DNA from: Isoetes taiwanensis
Lineage: Eukaryota > Streptophyta > Lycopodiopsida > Isoetales > Isoetaceae
Assembly (NCBI GenBank): GCA_021234155.1
Contig: JAJEKV010000127.1
Coordinates: forward strand, 496,001 to 560,000
Direction of reading: 5' to 3'
Length of the DNA: 64,000 bases
Within the stretch, counting starts at the first letter, position 1. The number at the start of each line of letters is the position of its first letter. Shown here piece by piece: positions 35,191-48,765 of this stretch. A model generated the notes under the pieces. That model did not search any database. It was given only the letters and a program-made list of their open reading frames with translations, and was not told where the DNA came from. The translations under genes were made by a program, and so were the position numbers.

Positions 35191-36039
35191 TCTAACAATT
35201 ACTCCCGGGCTATAATTCTCAGATAGAATAAGTGCATTCATTTTTTTAAAACATGTAAGACAAAGGTCATTCTTTCTTATGAACTTGTACTGAGCAAATA
35301 AGGCATATGGAAGGGATGCAAAGCTATGATTATGCAAATGCCACAGCATTTAATGAGTTGTGTTAATTTTCCTTGCCTCTCCATTTTAATCCCAGCTTCC
35401 ATCTGCAGCATATATGTTTGATAGTTCTATATAGACTGATGATTTGCTAGGGACCATATCAAAAACATGCTCTGCTGCCTTGTTTCCTAGGAATGTACTA
35501 CCATGGCCTTTCATAATGCCTTATTGTCGCCTATATAGTGCCACTTGCATAATTATCCAACAGGCAACCCCTTGATGCGTTAGCATCTTGTTTTTTATTG
35601 ACACATGGGTAGTATTCATTTTTTAGAAGGCATTGTAAAAGACATCAAGCATGTCTACATTTTATAGAAGTTGCATAGTGGGGCGCACGTAGTTTCATAA
35701 ACGTAAACCATGACACAACATCGTCCATCCATTTACCATGAAAGGCATAAGTAAGATATGATAAGAATTTTAAAGTCTCCACGGGAAGCCATATTATGAG
35801 GGAACACACTACTCGCAGGCATAACCTGCCAAAAGAATTTTATTGCTATTCCTTGGATAAGGGAATAAAATCATTCGGTTTTGTTTCCGAACACCTGTAG
35901 GCATTTGGGAAACTACTTACAAATTATTACACCACAAACTAGACAGATTTCATAAATCATTTGATCATGCGAACATCATCAAACTCCATGCTTCCTCTAG
36001 TGCACCAACTTCCTCCCCGATTTCCATAAGATACAAGGT

Positions 36040-39000
36040 TTACCAGCAGCTGGCTTTTTTCTGCAAAATTATTAGACTTATATAAGATGACTCTAGTACA
36101 GTCAAATTAAAAAACCACAAGGAAAAATAAAATAAGGTTTCCAGAGCGTACCATCCATTTCACTTCCTTCATTTGTTCAAGACAATGGAAGAGTTCCTCC
36201 TGCTTCATTAGAACGGCAAGCAAAGTCTGCAATGCAAAAACCATTCATGTAACCAATGCAAAGAAACACACATGCGCAAGAATTTTGTGTCATGCAGGCA
36301 ATGCGCAAGAAAATACCTTTCTGGTTTCAGCAAGCTCTGTTTCAAGAGATTTAATTCGCTCTGTTGGATCTTGAACATCCATTTTTGGAAGCTCTAGAGG
36401 CTTTTGTTTTGCTAATTCGTTGACCTTTTCTTCGAGCTTTTCAACACGCTGCTTAATCTTGGGTGTGACAATATTTTCAACAAGCTCTGGCGTATGCAAA
36501 TATACAAGTTGGCCATTTTCAGATGCTTTACATAGCATTAGAGGACTTGCATATCCCTCTTCAGGCACAGAGTTTGGCATTTCATATTCTTCCTGCTTGT
36601 ATGGGTTTGGCATTACATATTTAACGCTATCCCGAGGATATGAATCCTCTGTGCCCGATTTTTTCAAGTTACAAGCCAAGTTGAATAGCCGCCGAAAAAC
36701 AACGACAAGACTGAGAAGGAAGGCTATCACCATTGACAGCAGGGGGAAATGATTTACAATCTTTGTATCCAGTTCTGAAAAGCAATCAGTTTACTGTAAG
36801 ATAGTGAAATTAACATATTCCAAACTTAATAAGAAGACTAATGAACAAACCTGCATTGTATAGAATCTTTGGAGCTTCCTTTGGACTTTGAGTCTTCCCA
36901 CCAAAACCAATGTCAACAACCTTATCAACCATGGGAACCATATCTCCTCCATAGCCATCCGAGAACTTTGAATCCCCATGATCATTAACCTGAGTAGGCC
37001 ATTGTTGTAGCAACATTATTAGTATCCTATTATTATCACAAACCTGAACAGGCCATCACAGCCAATACAACACAGTTAAAAATAGCACCTCAGGCCGGCG
37101 GCCTCTAGCAACTTCTTCAGATACTGAGTTTAGCCTTATATTCTCGGGGTGGCGACGGCGGCCTGGCGAAGTAAGGTCATCAACATCTGATCCAGATTCA
37201 GCGGTTGAAACATCCATTTCCTTGCTCTGCAAATAATATTACTGGATTATCCTATTTTTGCAATACTGAGTTTGCTTATAAGTACAGGCATGAAATGCAG
37301 TAGGTTCGCCAACTTCTGCCAAGGATTGAATTGTAAATGTTCCAAGTTAGATAATACATGAAACTGAATAATTACCTTCAAATCAGCTGAGGAATCTAAC
37401 AATTCATCTCCAACGGTGACAATCTGCCTGGCAAATGTTGCACGACCTTCCATGACGCCCTGAATTGTTTATGATTAGGCACTTAGAAATTCACAAATAT
37501 TATCTGCTAGAAATCTCACCTTCAAGATATTGGGATCTTTCCAAGGACCCTTGTCAGAGTTCATGCAACCACCGTCAGCTTCACAGGTGCAAGTACCACC
37601 AAGAAATTCTGGCAATTGGCTGACCATAACCACAGTGTTAGCGAATTCCAAAATATAATGCTCTGTTCTGACTTACACACCTTGCATCAATAATCTCCAG
37701 AAGCTTGCTTTGATACTTGTTTCCCAGCACCTGAATAAGCAAAATTCACAATTTGTAAAAGGACATGCAAAGTAAGAAGGAGCTACAACTTTAAAAGATG
37801 TATATACAGACCGTTATTTTTGCAGTTGTCTTTGGATCGAGAAACCCTCTAACTGTGTTCCACAATAGCTTAAATCCTGGACCTGCATTGATGATAAACA
37901 TTCGATGGAGGGTCTACAAAAATAAAGGTATCACAGTCAGATAACTCATTATCCAAAACATCAAATCTGGAATGGAAATAAACGTAAACACAAATCATCC
38001 CACCTCAGGATAGTTATCACTATCAATTTTTCCTATGCGAATGACAAGTTCCCGAGCATTCTTACTGAAGTTTTTGAGTCCCTAAATAAGATGTTAAAAG
38101 GAGGTACATGTAAGAAATGGACAGCTTTTGCAAGCAGCATTTATAGCATTTGCAACAATATATGTCAACCTACCACACCAGCAACATCCAAAATTGTTGT
38201 TGTGGAATCGATATGTTTCTTAGCTGCTATAGAGCATGCAGGGAACTTCTTGTTTAAACTCCTTTCGAATTCTATTACATGATACTTCAAGTACCGATCA
38301 ACCGTTGTCACCTGCATCAACTTGTTTGGTTCTACCTTCCCAAGTCTTTCAATATAAACAGGCCTACCCTCCTTGTCTGTGCCATGATGTCCCTGGGGAT
38401 AGTATTTTCTGACTTCCTCTTCCTCCTTGAAATCAAAATCCTGTGGCCCACATAATCATGTTATTATTCCAGGTTTGAAGCTTAGAAGCAATAGTGTGGA
38501 TAAGATCATAACCTGTTCTATGGTGTCAGCCCCAAAATCTTGGCGCCATTTCAGCATTTCGGCCCACATTACTTTAGCCTTTTCAACATCAAATTTCCGT
38601 GCCTTAAGAAACCTGCAGATTGCAGAATATAACAAAATATGTTGATAAATACATAAAATTATACCATGAATCACATGTGCATCACCATTTGCTGAAAAAT
38701 TAAATTGCAGTTCACGGATGCATTAATCTGAGATTACTAACTACTGTATCAAACTTTAGGGAACAAATTACCGCAGCATTTCATGATAATCATCATGTCT
38801 TGCTGGAAGCAAATTCTCCTCGCATAATACTTGCCGAAAAGCATCAACTGCCTTCTGTTCTTCAGCATCACGTACATCTTGAATGGAAAGAGAATTATTT
38901 CTCTCTGCAACCCTTCTTCTCTGCCCCCTCCGCTTTAAGGAGGACCTGAACTTCTTTGGTATTGAGATTAACGACCCAAACTTTCCCTTTCTTTCGTCTT

Positions 39001-39388
39001 CAGAATTCTCAACCTCCAATCGTCCATCAAGTCTTTCTTCATGCGGCATTCCAGAAAGGCAATCCGAACCTAAACAAAGCAATTACTTCAGGAAAAGGCG
39101 AGGCACTCAATGCCAGATATATCAGTTTGAAAACTAAACTTAGTTGAAGCTATAAGGATATTCCAAATCTTTTGCATGTAGTTGAATTAGGTTAGGAAAC
39201 CTACCAACATGATGGAGAAGGCTTGAAAGAGATCTTTCCCTTCTTGACATACGCCTGGGCTCTCCTTGATGATCTGCCCTCCACGAACCCATACCACGGT
39301 CACGCCAAGAAATACGTTCCTTGAGTTTTGCAGGAGTCTTAGAAGTTGAGGAAGAAGCATCAGCAACTACGGCACCCTCCGACTCCAT
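36040..39388 (-). CDS. SFH: SEC14-like phosphatidylinositol/PC transfer protein, SFH type
   Basis: Fourteen exons with GT/AG junctions keep one frame (697 residues): 39205-39388, 38772-39069, 38513-38612, 38174-38440, 38004-38081, 37812-37913, 37681-37730, 37520-37619, 37376-37459, 37089-37226, 36851-36989, 36317-36774, 36152-36226, 36040-36060. ATG is at 39388, TAA at 36042-36040. A Ser/Arg-rich N terminus is followed by CRAL-TRIO-N ([14 protein letters not shown], ~residue 161) and the Sec14 fold (~195-360: [35 protein letters not shown]), then [10 protein letters not shown] and [10 protein letters not shown]. Near residue 520 is a hydrophobic helix ([13 protein letters not shown]), then a coiled coil, and the basic nodulin-like end KKASCW. 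These proteins present phosphatidylinositol to PI 4-kinase at plant membranes. No disruption is seen. It is about the family's usual length. Confidence 0.95.
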
Positions 39389-41340
39389 AGCTCCTTAATT
39401 GAATTATCCACTTCTTCAAGCCAAATCTCAGTAGTTAGCTTAGGCTGAGTGCTGCATTGGCCTTCTGACCAAGCTCAAGGACCACTTCAAACTCTGATCC
39501 GGGTAAAACCCAAGAGAAAAAACCCAAAATGGGTACCAAAAGAACACAAAAAATCAACAGAGGGAACCGATCCACCTTCGTCTAATCCAAACCGCAAAAC
39601 CAAAATCCGGTACCAACGAGCCGATGCTCTTCCCCTCCCTCTGTTCTGTACACTTTGTTGAATTCTAGAAGATTAGTACTTCTATTGTTTGCTACTTGGT
39701 CTAGATTCCAGACTATTCTCCGCCCAGACTGCTTCTAGTTTCAGGCCCGTTTCTTGGGATGTTTATAGAGATGCGCTTGCAGGGCGCTACCAACGGTCAT
39801 GATCTTCTGGCCGTCTGCCTACTTTTCTGGGTCGAAAAAGGCCTCTCAACCTCCGTTTCGGGGATTAACGGCTTGGACGGGTTTCGCGGAACGGTCCGGA
39901 TTGGTTTTGGTGGAGACGTGTTGGCATGTTGGGCCTTGTAAGGCACCCACTCTGGTTTGGGAATTATGCCCCCTCCTCTAGCCTGGACATTGGTGTATTG
40001 GATCTCTAGGACTTGCCATGTTCTCCAATTTGGCCATTTCTTCTTCGCCTTCGTGCGCCCCGGCTCCACTCTGGCCTCATCCCCTTCTGCCTCATGAATT
40101 ACCACCGTCATTCATTCTGCCTCTCTTGATTTTAAAAATTGCTTCTTCTTCTTAATTACCACCCTGATTCTGCGTCTCTTGACGTAAAAATTGCTTCTCC
40201 TTCTCATTCTTGAAGCTCGAGAACCAACATCAAATGCTTGTAAAACTACATCTAGCTCCACTCAGGCTGGCCTTCCCTCCATCTTCCAAAATTACCCCCA
40301 TGATCATGCCTCTCCCGAAGCTTGGGAACCGACACAAGCCCTTTGTAAAATTGCTTGATTCCCTACTGACCTCCATATCTTCATCAAACCACCTGTCCAC
40401 CCCATGACCTCATGCTAATAAAATAGCAATATTCCTAAGTTCTACCCTTATATTTCTTATCAGAAGACATAGTTTCAAAGATAAGGTAGAAGGGATCTTC
40501 GTGGTTTTTACCAAACTCAGTTCCTTTGATATTTTTGTCACTTGGAAGCCAGTTGTGGATCTTGGTATAAATGAGACATGGAATGTCTTTGCTGTGACAA
40601 GTAGTTTGTCTTTTACGATGGAATTTTCTTAGGTTCGATTCTAATTTTCGGGTTTCTATTTAAGCTTATCGCTTCCTCTTGGAAGGAATATATTTAACAC
40701 TCTGCTAGAAATAATATATTATAAACATTAAAACTATGAAAAGGCCCAAGTTACAGGGAGGCAATGCACCTATTAATATTTAAGCAAATGCTTTAGCCAA
40801 ATGATTGTGTTGTCTTATATCTACCTTGTAATACAAACGTCCACATGATGTGGGCAATCATTCATAATTAAACATATGATGGATTGTACAATGGTGTTGT
40901 ACTTGAATATTATTCTTTAAGACTAATAGATGGATATTCTTTAAGACTAATGGATGGATATATAGGGATGAACACAATCCACAGTATTGAAATACCCTAG
41001 GTATTCCTCCTTTGAAATGTTTTGGAAGAGATACCACAAGTAGTAAGGGTTGGTGAAAAGCGAGCAAAGTATGCAATCATGGTTGCTACACGTCAAAATC
41101 ATGAACAACACGTATCTTGGCAGAGAATAGGATGATTTTCCATAGGTTTTAGTATCCATAAAATGCGAAAAGGCTCTATTTTTTAAGTTTTCAGCACATG
41201 TTTAAACCAGTAATATAGCTATTGATGGTCACTTGATGTTTTGGTGAGATTTAAGGCATGCAAGTGACATGGATCTAACGTGGAGGGGCCAAAATAGAGC
41301 CCTCTATTCTACCATTATAATGAAATGGCATGAGCCTGCT
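39389..41340. other. Upstream of SFH; no recognisable gene
   Basis: Contains the SFH promoter side (39.39-39.7 kb, C/A-rich) and then sequence without conserved motifs. A minus frame at 39797-40111 is basic and proline-rich but unsupported. Confidence 0.4.
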
Positions 41341-41401
41341 ATTTTGCGGTAAACAGATTGTCATCGCTAATGTGGTTCGCCAGTTTGTTTTACCGCAAAA
41401 T
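41341..41401. repeat. Short inverted repeat
   Basis: ATTTTGCGGTAAACA (41341-41355) faces TGTTTTACCGCAAAAT (41386-41401) across a 30-bp centre. Confidence 0.75.
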
Positions 41402-41447
41402 AATAACGAGGCGAGACAATCTTTTTTTCCATGAAACAACGAGTTCA

Positions 41448-41520
41448 TTTTTTTTTTTTGTTGAAGGCACTTATTTATATTAAGTATAAGTTAATGTCTG
41501 TCCAATTACTAAATTCCTTA
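41448..41520 (-). mobile_element. 5'-truncated LINE 3' end
   Basis: A T-run at 41448-41459 followed by GTTGAAGGCAC resembles the tail of the LINE at 2441 (T-run then GAAGGCAC). Extent beyond ~70 bp is uncertain. Confidence 0.5.
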
Positions 41521-41629
41521 ATGTATAAGAGAATACAAACATGAATTGCTAGGGCTTTCAAATGTAATGTATTTGTTGAGTAGATTTGAAATATTGTACT
41601 GAAAAGGAAGAGCATTTTTTGTAATAAGA

Positions 41630-41860
41630 AAAGGTCGAGGGCGAGCTGTTTCGCTGTGAAACAGTCCGGTGAGCCGCGCGAAACAGCGAGCTCCGACCTT
41701 TTTTTTTACATAAAAGTCAAGGACGGCGACATTTTAGCCCGCCAGATTGTTTTTCCCGGCAATAAAAACACCTAGTTTTCAGATGATCCAGAATAGAACT
41801 ATTACAGGTTTAAATCTTGGCTGAAAAAGGGCGAAATGTCGCCATCTTGACTTTTATGTA
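41630..41860. repeat. Two adjacent foldback structures
   Basis: The first (about 41633-41702) pairs AGGTCGAGGGCGAGCTGTTTC with a reverse-complementary arm ending GAGCTCCGACCT. The second pairs ACATAAAAGTCAAG...GGCGACATTT (41708-41740) with 41829-41859, reading GGGCGAAATGTCGCC then ATCTTGACTTTTATGT. Both resemble small snap-back elements. Confidence 0.75.
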
Positions 41861-42072
41861 TTGAAAAAAAGTTTTTAAGTCGAAGAAAGTCAAAATTGTC
41901 ATTATATCTATCTATTTAGAACATGGATCGTAGATCATGGCCTATGACATTCTTTTGATATCCCTTAACATGCCTATGGGTATATCTCGGGTCTTAATGG
42001 TCATGCCATGTTCTAGTTGTAGTTGCTTGGAATATTTTGTTTTCTTGCTAAGTCTGCCCTATATGACGCCTT

Positions 42073-42340
42073 CTTTTTTTTTTTTTTGAAGGTAAGAAAC
42101 TTTTGTATTCAACAGATTGGAAGAATTACAACATAAAGATCCCTCATGGATCAAATTTAGATTAAGTACAATGGATCCCACATGGATCTAAAATTTTATC
42201 TAAAGCTCGTGTACTCATAAGCCTCTCTCAACCTCTTCCTTCAGCTAACTGGTACTACAATATCAACATCTTCGTAGTTAAACAAAGTACTACAGGAGTC
42301 AAGTGCCCATTTTCCACAGAAATGGAGGCAAAGCTCTAGA
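42073..42340 (-). mobile_element. 5'-truncated LINE 3' end
   Basis: A T-run at 42073-42087 followed by GAAGGTAAGAAACTTTTGTA. Downstream sequence still resembles a plant LINE C-terminal region (CCATTTTCCACAGAAATGGA). Orientation is minus, from the tail. Confidence 0.55.
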
Positions 42341-43887
42341 TTTGAACTTAAGAATGCACGACTAATTTAAAAAAGGCGGGAGGATTAAATGTCAAAAATT
42401 TGGTGAAAGAATAAAAAATGTTTTATATAGTAGCCTATTCAGCTTTAATATCTTATTTTTAAAAATAGTCAAAATACAGCCATTTGATTATAAATAGCCC
42501 CTTAAGGACAACCCTGATGCCAATGTAGTATATGCCTTTTGAGAAGGATACAAGAATTAGACATGTTGTGGTTTGCTTCCATAACAGGAAATGACGAGTT
42601 TGAAGTCATAAGGAATATAAATAAGCTGAAGGACCAATATATTTGGGTTAATTAAGATCTAATGATGGAGTAACTAATCACCAAGAAATAGATACTTGCA
42701 AAGTTCAAAAATGTTAAAACGATATTAGAAGAAGTATATTGGAAGCCAGAAAAAGTTATAATTGAAGAATAGAAAGTGTTGGAGACCCTTAGCAATGCAA
42801 TTTGAGGGATTAACATACTGATGTAGATAAAGTATTAGAAACAAAGGATTTTTAGTGAAACTTGAGCTATTTGAGCTGGCTGAGATTGACAATTTTAAAA
42901 AAGTTTATTACGTAAAAAATTAGAGATTTTGACAAGTAGATTATGGTGGTGGTGGAATTGCTTGTTATATGAGAATGGATATAGAAATCTAGCACATGGC
43001 ATCAAAAAATATATAAAGAACCAGTCTATTTGGCTAAGAATATAGAGATGTAAAGGGATACTATACATGGCATTCTCATGTCTGCTATTTTGCAGTAGGA
43101 TATAAACAAGCATATGTAGAAATAGTGCAAACTTGACTTGAGCTATTGGATTAAGTCAACTCCATATCATGGGAAAAAATAGGATTTTCTCCCATACAAC
43201 AATCCCATACAACAATGCGCTGGAATGGAATGTTGTATATTCTATTTTTAAAAGGTGGTCCAAATGGGGGATGTGTGACCTCCAACCCATACCCGGCCCT
43301 TTACGTGACCGACTATTAGGCCGAGCTCACTGAAGGAGTCCCCGTAGCCTTTTATGCTCAGGCGTATACACAATGGCCATGGATTCACAACACTTTAAAG
43401 TCTATTGAATAGATGACATGTGCAAGAGCAGATACTTGTACAAGTGAACAGTGATGTAGACTTGGATCACTTGAAGCAATATCTAGATGCGATCTTTCTC
43501 AGTAAGCTTTGGGTTGCTAGTGCCTTGGAGTAATTAAGACATGACATTACAAAACATAGATTAATCCTATGCTAGTTCATAGCCCACATGGATTGTTGTT
43601 ACCACGTCTACCCATGAAGAAGTGTAGCACAATTGCGTCTATCTGCACAAATGCACATCATCTCAAAATTGAAACTGATCGGGTCATGAGCCACATGAAA
43701 ATAGGCTCTCTCAGTGTTGTTGGATGAGCGTGATTGGAGGTGAACACCATACTCTTCAAATTTGTCCAAAGTTTGCAATTATAGGAGCATTCTTTTCTCC
43801 ATCTCTTCATTCTAGTGTTTTCTTTTTCTATGCCATCTCTATCTCTTATATATATTCTCCCTCTATTTTTATTAGAATTGAATTGCA
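42341..43887. other. No recognisable gene
   Basis: AT-rich sequence. I see nothing supportable in it. Confidence 0.45.
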
Positions 43888-44043
43888 TTGACTTGAATTG
43901 ACTTTTATCATCATGGAGACCAGAATGAGATTCGAGCCATCTCTGATACGACACCTTAATTATCATTGACTTGAATTGACTTTTATCATCATGGAGACCA
44001 GAATGAGATTCGAGCCATCTCTGATACGACACCTTAATTATCA
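43888..44043. repeat. Perfect 78-bp tandem duplication
   Basis: 43888-43965 and 43966-44043 are identical. Each unit contains ATCTCTGATACGACACC, which on the minus strand resembles a PBS (GGTGTCGTATCAGAG). The identity implies a recent event or conversion. Confidence 0.9.
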
Positions 44044-44242
44044 TGCCCCAACCAACTGGGCAAAAGCATCTAGACGTTGAGGTTTGATCCTCTAGATGTG
44101 ATAATTAGGTGTCATCTCCCCAAGATCTACTTGAGTGGTCCGATGGGCCGCAAATTATATCAATCATCGAGCATATGGAACTTACATCATTTGCCCATGA
44201 GGCAATTTATCAATTAGGATGCTCTCATGGAGACTTGAACTT

Positions 44243-44460
44243 GTCTCTGATACCATTTGATATACATTAGCACCTCTAGTGATAACCAACACACCAGAAG
44301 GGCGATCCTTCAAAAAAATCGTTATCCCATGTGCCCAACCTTTCCAGATAAATCGTTATCCAATGGGCCCCAACCTTTCCAGGCTTCATCCCATACCTCC
44401 CACAGACCATATCGATCTCAATACTTTTTAGCACAAAAACCTTAGGCCCACGATCACGTA
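44243..44460 (-). mobile_element. LTR-element fragment with minus-strand PBS
   Basis: CTCTGATACCATTTG near 44245-44259 is the reverse complement of a tRNA-Met PBS. Sequence to its right would then be a 5' LTR in minus orientation. No second LTR or pol was identified. Confidence 0.45.
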
Positions 44461-44630
44461 GAATACAAAAGTTTCCCACCGCCAAAAAAAAGAATAAAAA
44501 ATTATGACTGTTAAATCTTTCCGATACGTCCAGAATATGCCCTAAGATGCAAAAAGTAACTCTCTCCCTAAAGAATTGCCCCATAACATGGGCAATAGGA
44601 AAATAGAGATATAAGTTTTTAGTCACAATA

Positions 44631-44720
44631 TTTTTTTTCTTATTGAAGGGCTTGAGTTATTTTATTCATCGCGCACATCCCTTGTACAATACATGTATCA
44701 CATGAAGCCCATCTGGAGTA
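44631..44720 (-). mobile_element. 5'-truncated LINE 3' end
   Basis: A T-run followed by CTTATTGAAGGGCTTGAGTT, similar in layout to the LINE tails at 2441, 41448 and 42073. Confidence 0.45.
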
Positions 44721-44846
44721 GCTCCATATAATTATAGATTACATATGGCCAATCTCAAACATGTGACCCCATGGCAATGGATTTAGAGTCCTCATTACTA
44801 GGTGGTGTTGGTCATACTTGAAGCTGGGGCCTCAACGTCGGCAAAG

Positions 44847-45107
44847 CTACACTAGAAAGAATAGAAAATAGATATATAAATTAATATAAAGCTTCATATG
44901 GACCATACAAAAAGGGCAATAACGAGGATGATCGTTCTTGGCGCCTGCGGCTACGGCGGCATGAGAGAAGGGAAGCCGCTCTCCTCTTCTCTCAAATCGG
45001 CACTGCTGCAACACTTCCAGAGATTTCTTTGTTTCTACAGGGGTTTTTTGCAGATGTTTTTGCAAGATCTGTAAGGCGGCTTTCTTATGAGCATACAGGT
45101 AATCCAC
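44847..45107 (-). other. Open frame, unrecognised
   Basis: DYLYAHKKAALQILQKHLQK followed by SLEVLQQCRFERRGERLPFS has coding character on the minus strand. No known motif. Confidence 0.25.
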
Positions 45108-47130
45108 TAACGTGGTCTTTCTGCTCTAATGCATCATGTTTCTTGCAAGAAAGGAAGATCTTGAGAAGAATTTTCGGCTGCCCCAATCTTTGTTATCTCT
45201 AATTAGTGGATTAGGCTGCAAAGGCTCTTTCTCAGAAGATGCTAAAGTGGCCGGACTGGCATAAATTCTTCTTTTCTTTCTTTCTTAGTAAGCAAGAACA
45301 CACTGAAAAGGCACATAGGTCTATAAGGTGGAGCAGATTTCTGCATCGCTTTGAGAAAAAAGGGGCTTCAATTTCTTTTGATTTCTAGCAGTCTATATCT
45401 TAATCCAGATTCTTTGAATAGTTGTATGATTCCCTTCCTCTTTCTCTTTCCTACTAGCAAAAGGATCTAGGGTTGTTTTCTTGGAAGGAAGCAGAGTTCT
45501 TTGATCACTATTTGCAAGTTTATTAACAGAATGTAAGATTTCTTGAGACTACGGAGCTAGGGATCTGATTGTGACTAGGACAATGCTCCCATATCATGAA
45601 CCATATTTTGGCGGAGAGTTTTGGCGACTGGGATATGTGTCTAGCTTATTCAGGTTGGCTGACTGGCACATCTCGGCAATGCAACATCTCTTTTGACTTC
45701 ACAGATGTAAGTAGATTTGTAGATATGATCATAGTTTGAAGCATAGGTGGCTTCTTTGAGCAGTGCGGGAGATTGCTCAAGTTACTCTTCATTTCTTTCC
45801 TCTTCATCTCTATTTTTGCAAGAGGATTCTTTGAGCATTCAAGATTTGTCTGCAATCTAAATGTTTGTGATCGTAGATTTGCCCTTCACCCTTATAGATC
45901 GAGTAATTTCTGGCTAGCTCCCGTAGCCAATAATAGGATACTCAAAAATATATTAACACCTATTCAATTTGAACTAAACATAGTAGGTCTAGTTAGGATA
46001 TCAAATCCCTTTTAAGTTATATGTAAATTAAAATTTGATTTGTTTATTTCAACTACCATAATAATATTGGCAAGATTCGCCTGAGTTTCTATAAAACAAT
46101 TCAAGTCAAAAAAAGTAATCGCCAGCATAACTAATCCAAGAAACTTATGATTTGCTTAACCTTCTAAATTACGCCTATGGAAATACCGCCTTAACCTGAC
46201 CAGCATTCTTAATCTTCAAGTGTTCTACAACCAAATGTTTAGCTAAGATTTTTGTATTCTCTTTTTCAACTTCTAGCAAGCCAACAATTCACAGATTTAG
46301 TGATCGCTGCCTTATGTCTTGTTCTTTCATATATCATTTGAATTTTGCATTTGAAGCATCAAACTCACCTATCACAAGGCCATTATTCTCTACAGGCTTC
46401 ATCTTCAGTTGTCCTAGTTCCTTATTAAAATCTTCCATTTCACCCTTCATTGCAACAAAACATCTCTCAGAGTATGGTTGTTTTCCGTAGTTTTCTAATC
46501 TCCTGTGTCAAACTTGTCTATGTCTAAAGCAATCTTTCTTCTCTTACTGCTGCCTTTTGCCTATGCAAGAAAATCTCCTTTCAAATTGTTGCCAATGAAT
46601 CCTCGTTCTCCATGCACGAGTCTCCATCCGAATCAGAACATGCTGCCCCACAAACCCTCCATTCCAACCAGGAGGGAGGGGAGGGAGGGAAGCGTTGGCC
46701 ACATGCGAGCCGAGAGATAAAATGAGAGATAATGAGAGATGGGAGATGACGAGAGATAGGGGGAGAGACAAATTTTTGACTCTCCCCCTGAGAGACGAAT
46801 TTCCCCTAACTGTTGTTAGGGGCATTTTCATTGGATTTTCGACAGTTAAGGGGTTTCTTCCAAAAGTTCTTTTTGGTCCCCGAAAAGTTTTTCGGTCACG
46901 TTCAGTACATTTTCGCCGACAATTATTCTATGCCGTTATGGTCCTTTTTTTGTGCTGTTGTGGTGGCCCTATTTCCTTGCACAATCTTTATTGCTGCTAC
47001 TTATTAAAGTTCCGGACAAATTTTTTCCATCTCCTACACAATCTTTGTTGCTGCTGCTTACTAAAGCTCCCGGGAATTTTTTTCCATCCCCTGCAAATTT
47101 GAAAGGGGTCAATCGGGTCTCTACCCTCCC
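45108..47130. other. No recognisable gene; simple repeats at 46.67-46.8 kb
   Basis: Holds a GGAGG/GAGAGAT-type low-complexity stretch (about 46670-46770) and a ~53-bp tandem pair around 46980-47095 (TTGCTGCTRCTTAYTAAAG in both copies). Nothing coding is supported. Confidence 0.45.
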
Positions 47131-47611
47131 TTAACCCCAGACATCCTCTGCCCAGCCCGTCAACTGCTGCTCGAGAATCCCAGTGAGCAGTTTTGCAAAC
47201 ACCAAACTGACCATGATTTTTCGGTAATTGGCTCCGCAATGCGGGTCACTTGCCTTATAAACAAGAACAACTTTGCTATTGGTCCACTGCAGTGGGAAGC
47301 CTTCCTGTAACACCTTGTTGAATAAGACGGTCAGCACTGGTAGCCCAGCCCACTTGAGCATTATGCCTGCATACCATCCAGGTCTGTCGCTTTTCCATTG
47401 GCAAGACGCTGTAAGCCTTGGTCCACGTCCGACTCTGTAATTTCCAGCACTGGGCCTTCTTGCAGGGGTAAGGCTGCCTGTGCACCCTGAGGATCGTATA
47501 GATGTTGCAAGTATTGCCTCCACTGCTGGGGAGTGATATTCGTTGTGGTCTGTACTGGCTTTCTGAGAACCCTTCGCGAGAAGGTCCTGGGTTATCTTTG
47601 GCTATGTCCAT
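47131..47611 (-). pseudogene. LINE reverse-transcriptase fragment
   Basis: The minus strand reads LEITESDVDQGLQRLANGKA, then after a frame change LPVLTVLFNKVLQEGFPLQW, SKVVLVYKASDPHCGANYRK and LVFAKLL. This is the start of a LINE-type RT domain (motifs 0-2). It resembles the LINE at 53.4-56.0 kb more than the L1-type LINE at 2.4 kb. Palm motifs are absent. Confidence 0.8.
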
Positions 47612-48765
47612 CTCTGTTCACCAATTTAACAATCTAGTGAGGAAACACATAGTAGAGAAATGCATCATATGTATCTGCGACATGTGCATTCCCAAATCAT
47701 TGCTTTAAACTCATACACGGCTGCTAAGAAAAAGCAAAAGAAAATGTGTTGTTTGTTTACGTCTAGTCACTTGCAGATTCCACGCTAACAGTGCATGGAC
47801 AACCATCTCTATCAAAAGTTTCAAAAATGTGGCAAGACTCACCTCGAAGTTACAACAAATTATTACAGCACCAGCCATAAGAACTTAAACAAAACACTGT
47901 GAACCGCATTATTTTCCTTGTGGCTAGTTTGAACTGGATGTTCCCAAGATTGAATCCTGTCAACAACATGGTGTCAAGGTAAAACGTACTACACATTGGA
48001 CTAATATTTTGTAGCTGCTACAATTTTACAAAGATTTCCAACCAATCCATTACCAAGAAGCTGCAAAAGAAATGATGCATAGAAAAGCTTCAAACCTGGA
48101 ACGAAGCTCTTTAACATGATCTATAGATAATATGACTGAAGACCTCAGAAAAATAGAAGGCCCTGCACAACCAAGCTCTGCCCTACAGCAAATTATAAAT
48201 GCATGTCAGAAAATGCAAGATAAAGTTAAACTATTCATCCAACATTCCTATACTGAAACCTAGCTATAAATGCATATGAACAATCTGCTTACATCCTACA
48301 ACATGGACATGAATGGATGCGGGAGTAAGGGAAATAATATAAGTAGTACCAGCAGATATGTTTTTGCTGACAGCAGTCATGAACATGCAAGAACAATTCA
48401 TAAAGAGAGATAGAGAAGGAAATAGAGAATCATGCTGAGAAGAAAGGCATGAATACCTATGATCTTTATCAGGAAGATGCCAAAAGCAAGGAGTTACGAC
48501 CTGCAATTGCTCTAGTTTCAGAATTAGATCAGGGTGAAAGCATGGTGTAGTGGAACACCCTGGGTGTCCCCCCTGTCCCCCCCTAAAATGTGGTGGGAGA
48601 TATCAAATTTGTAGTGCGATTTTAAATGTTTGTTTGGCACGTAGTGCATAACTGCCCGGATTCAATCATTTCTTGAACTGCAACAACCCGATTCCTAAAC
48701 CACCCGTCCCATTCCAATTTCTCCCTAACTGATTCCTAAACCCACCCGCGCCTTTCCTAAAGCAC
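47612..48765. other. Intergenic; upstream region of the 48.8-kb gene
   Basis: AT-rich, no recognised gene. A C-rich segment lies near 48560-48590. Confidence 0.45.
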
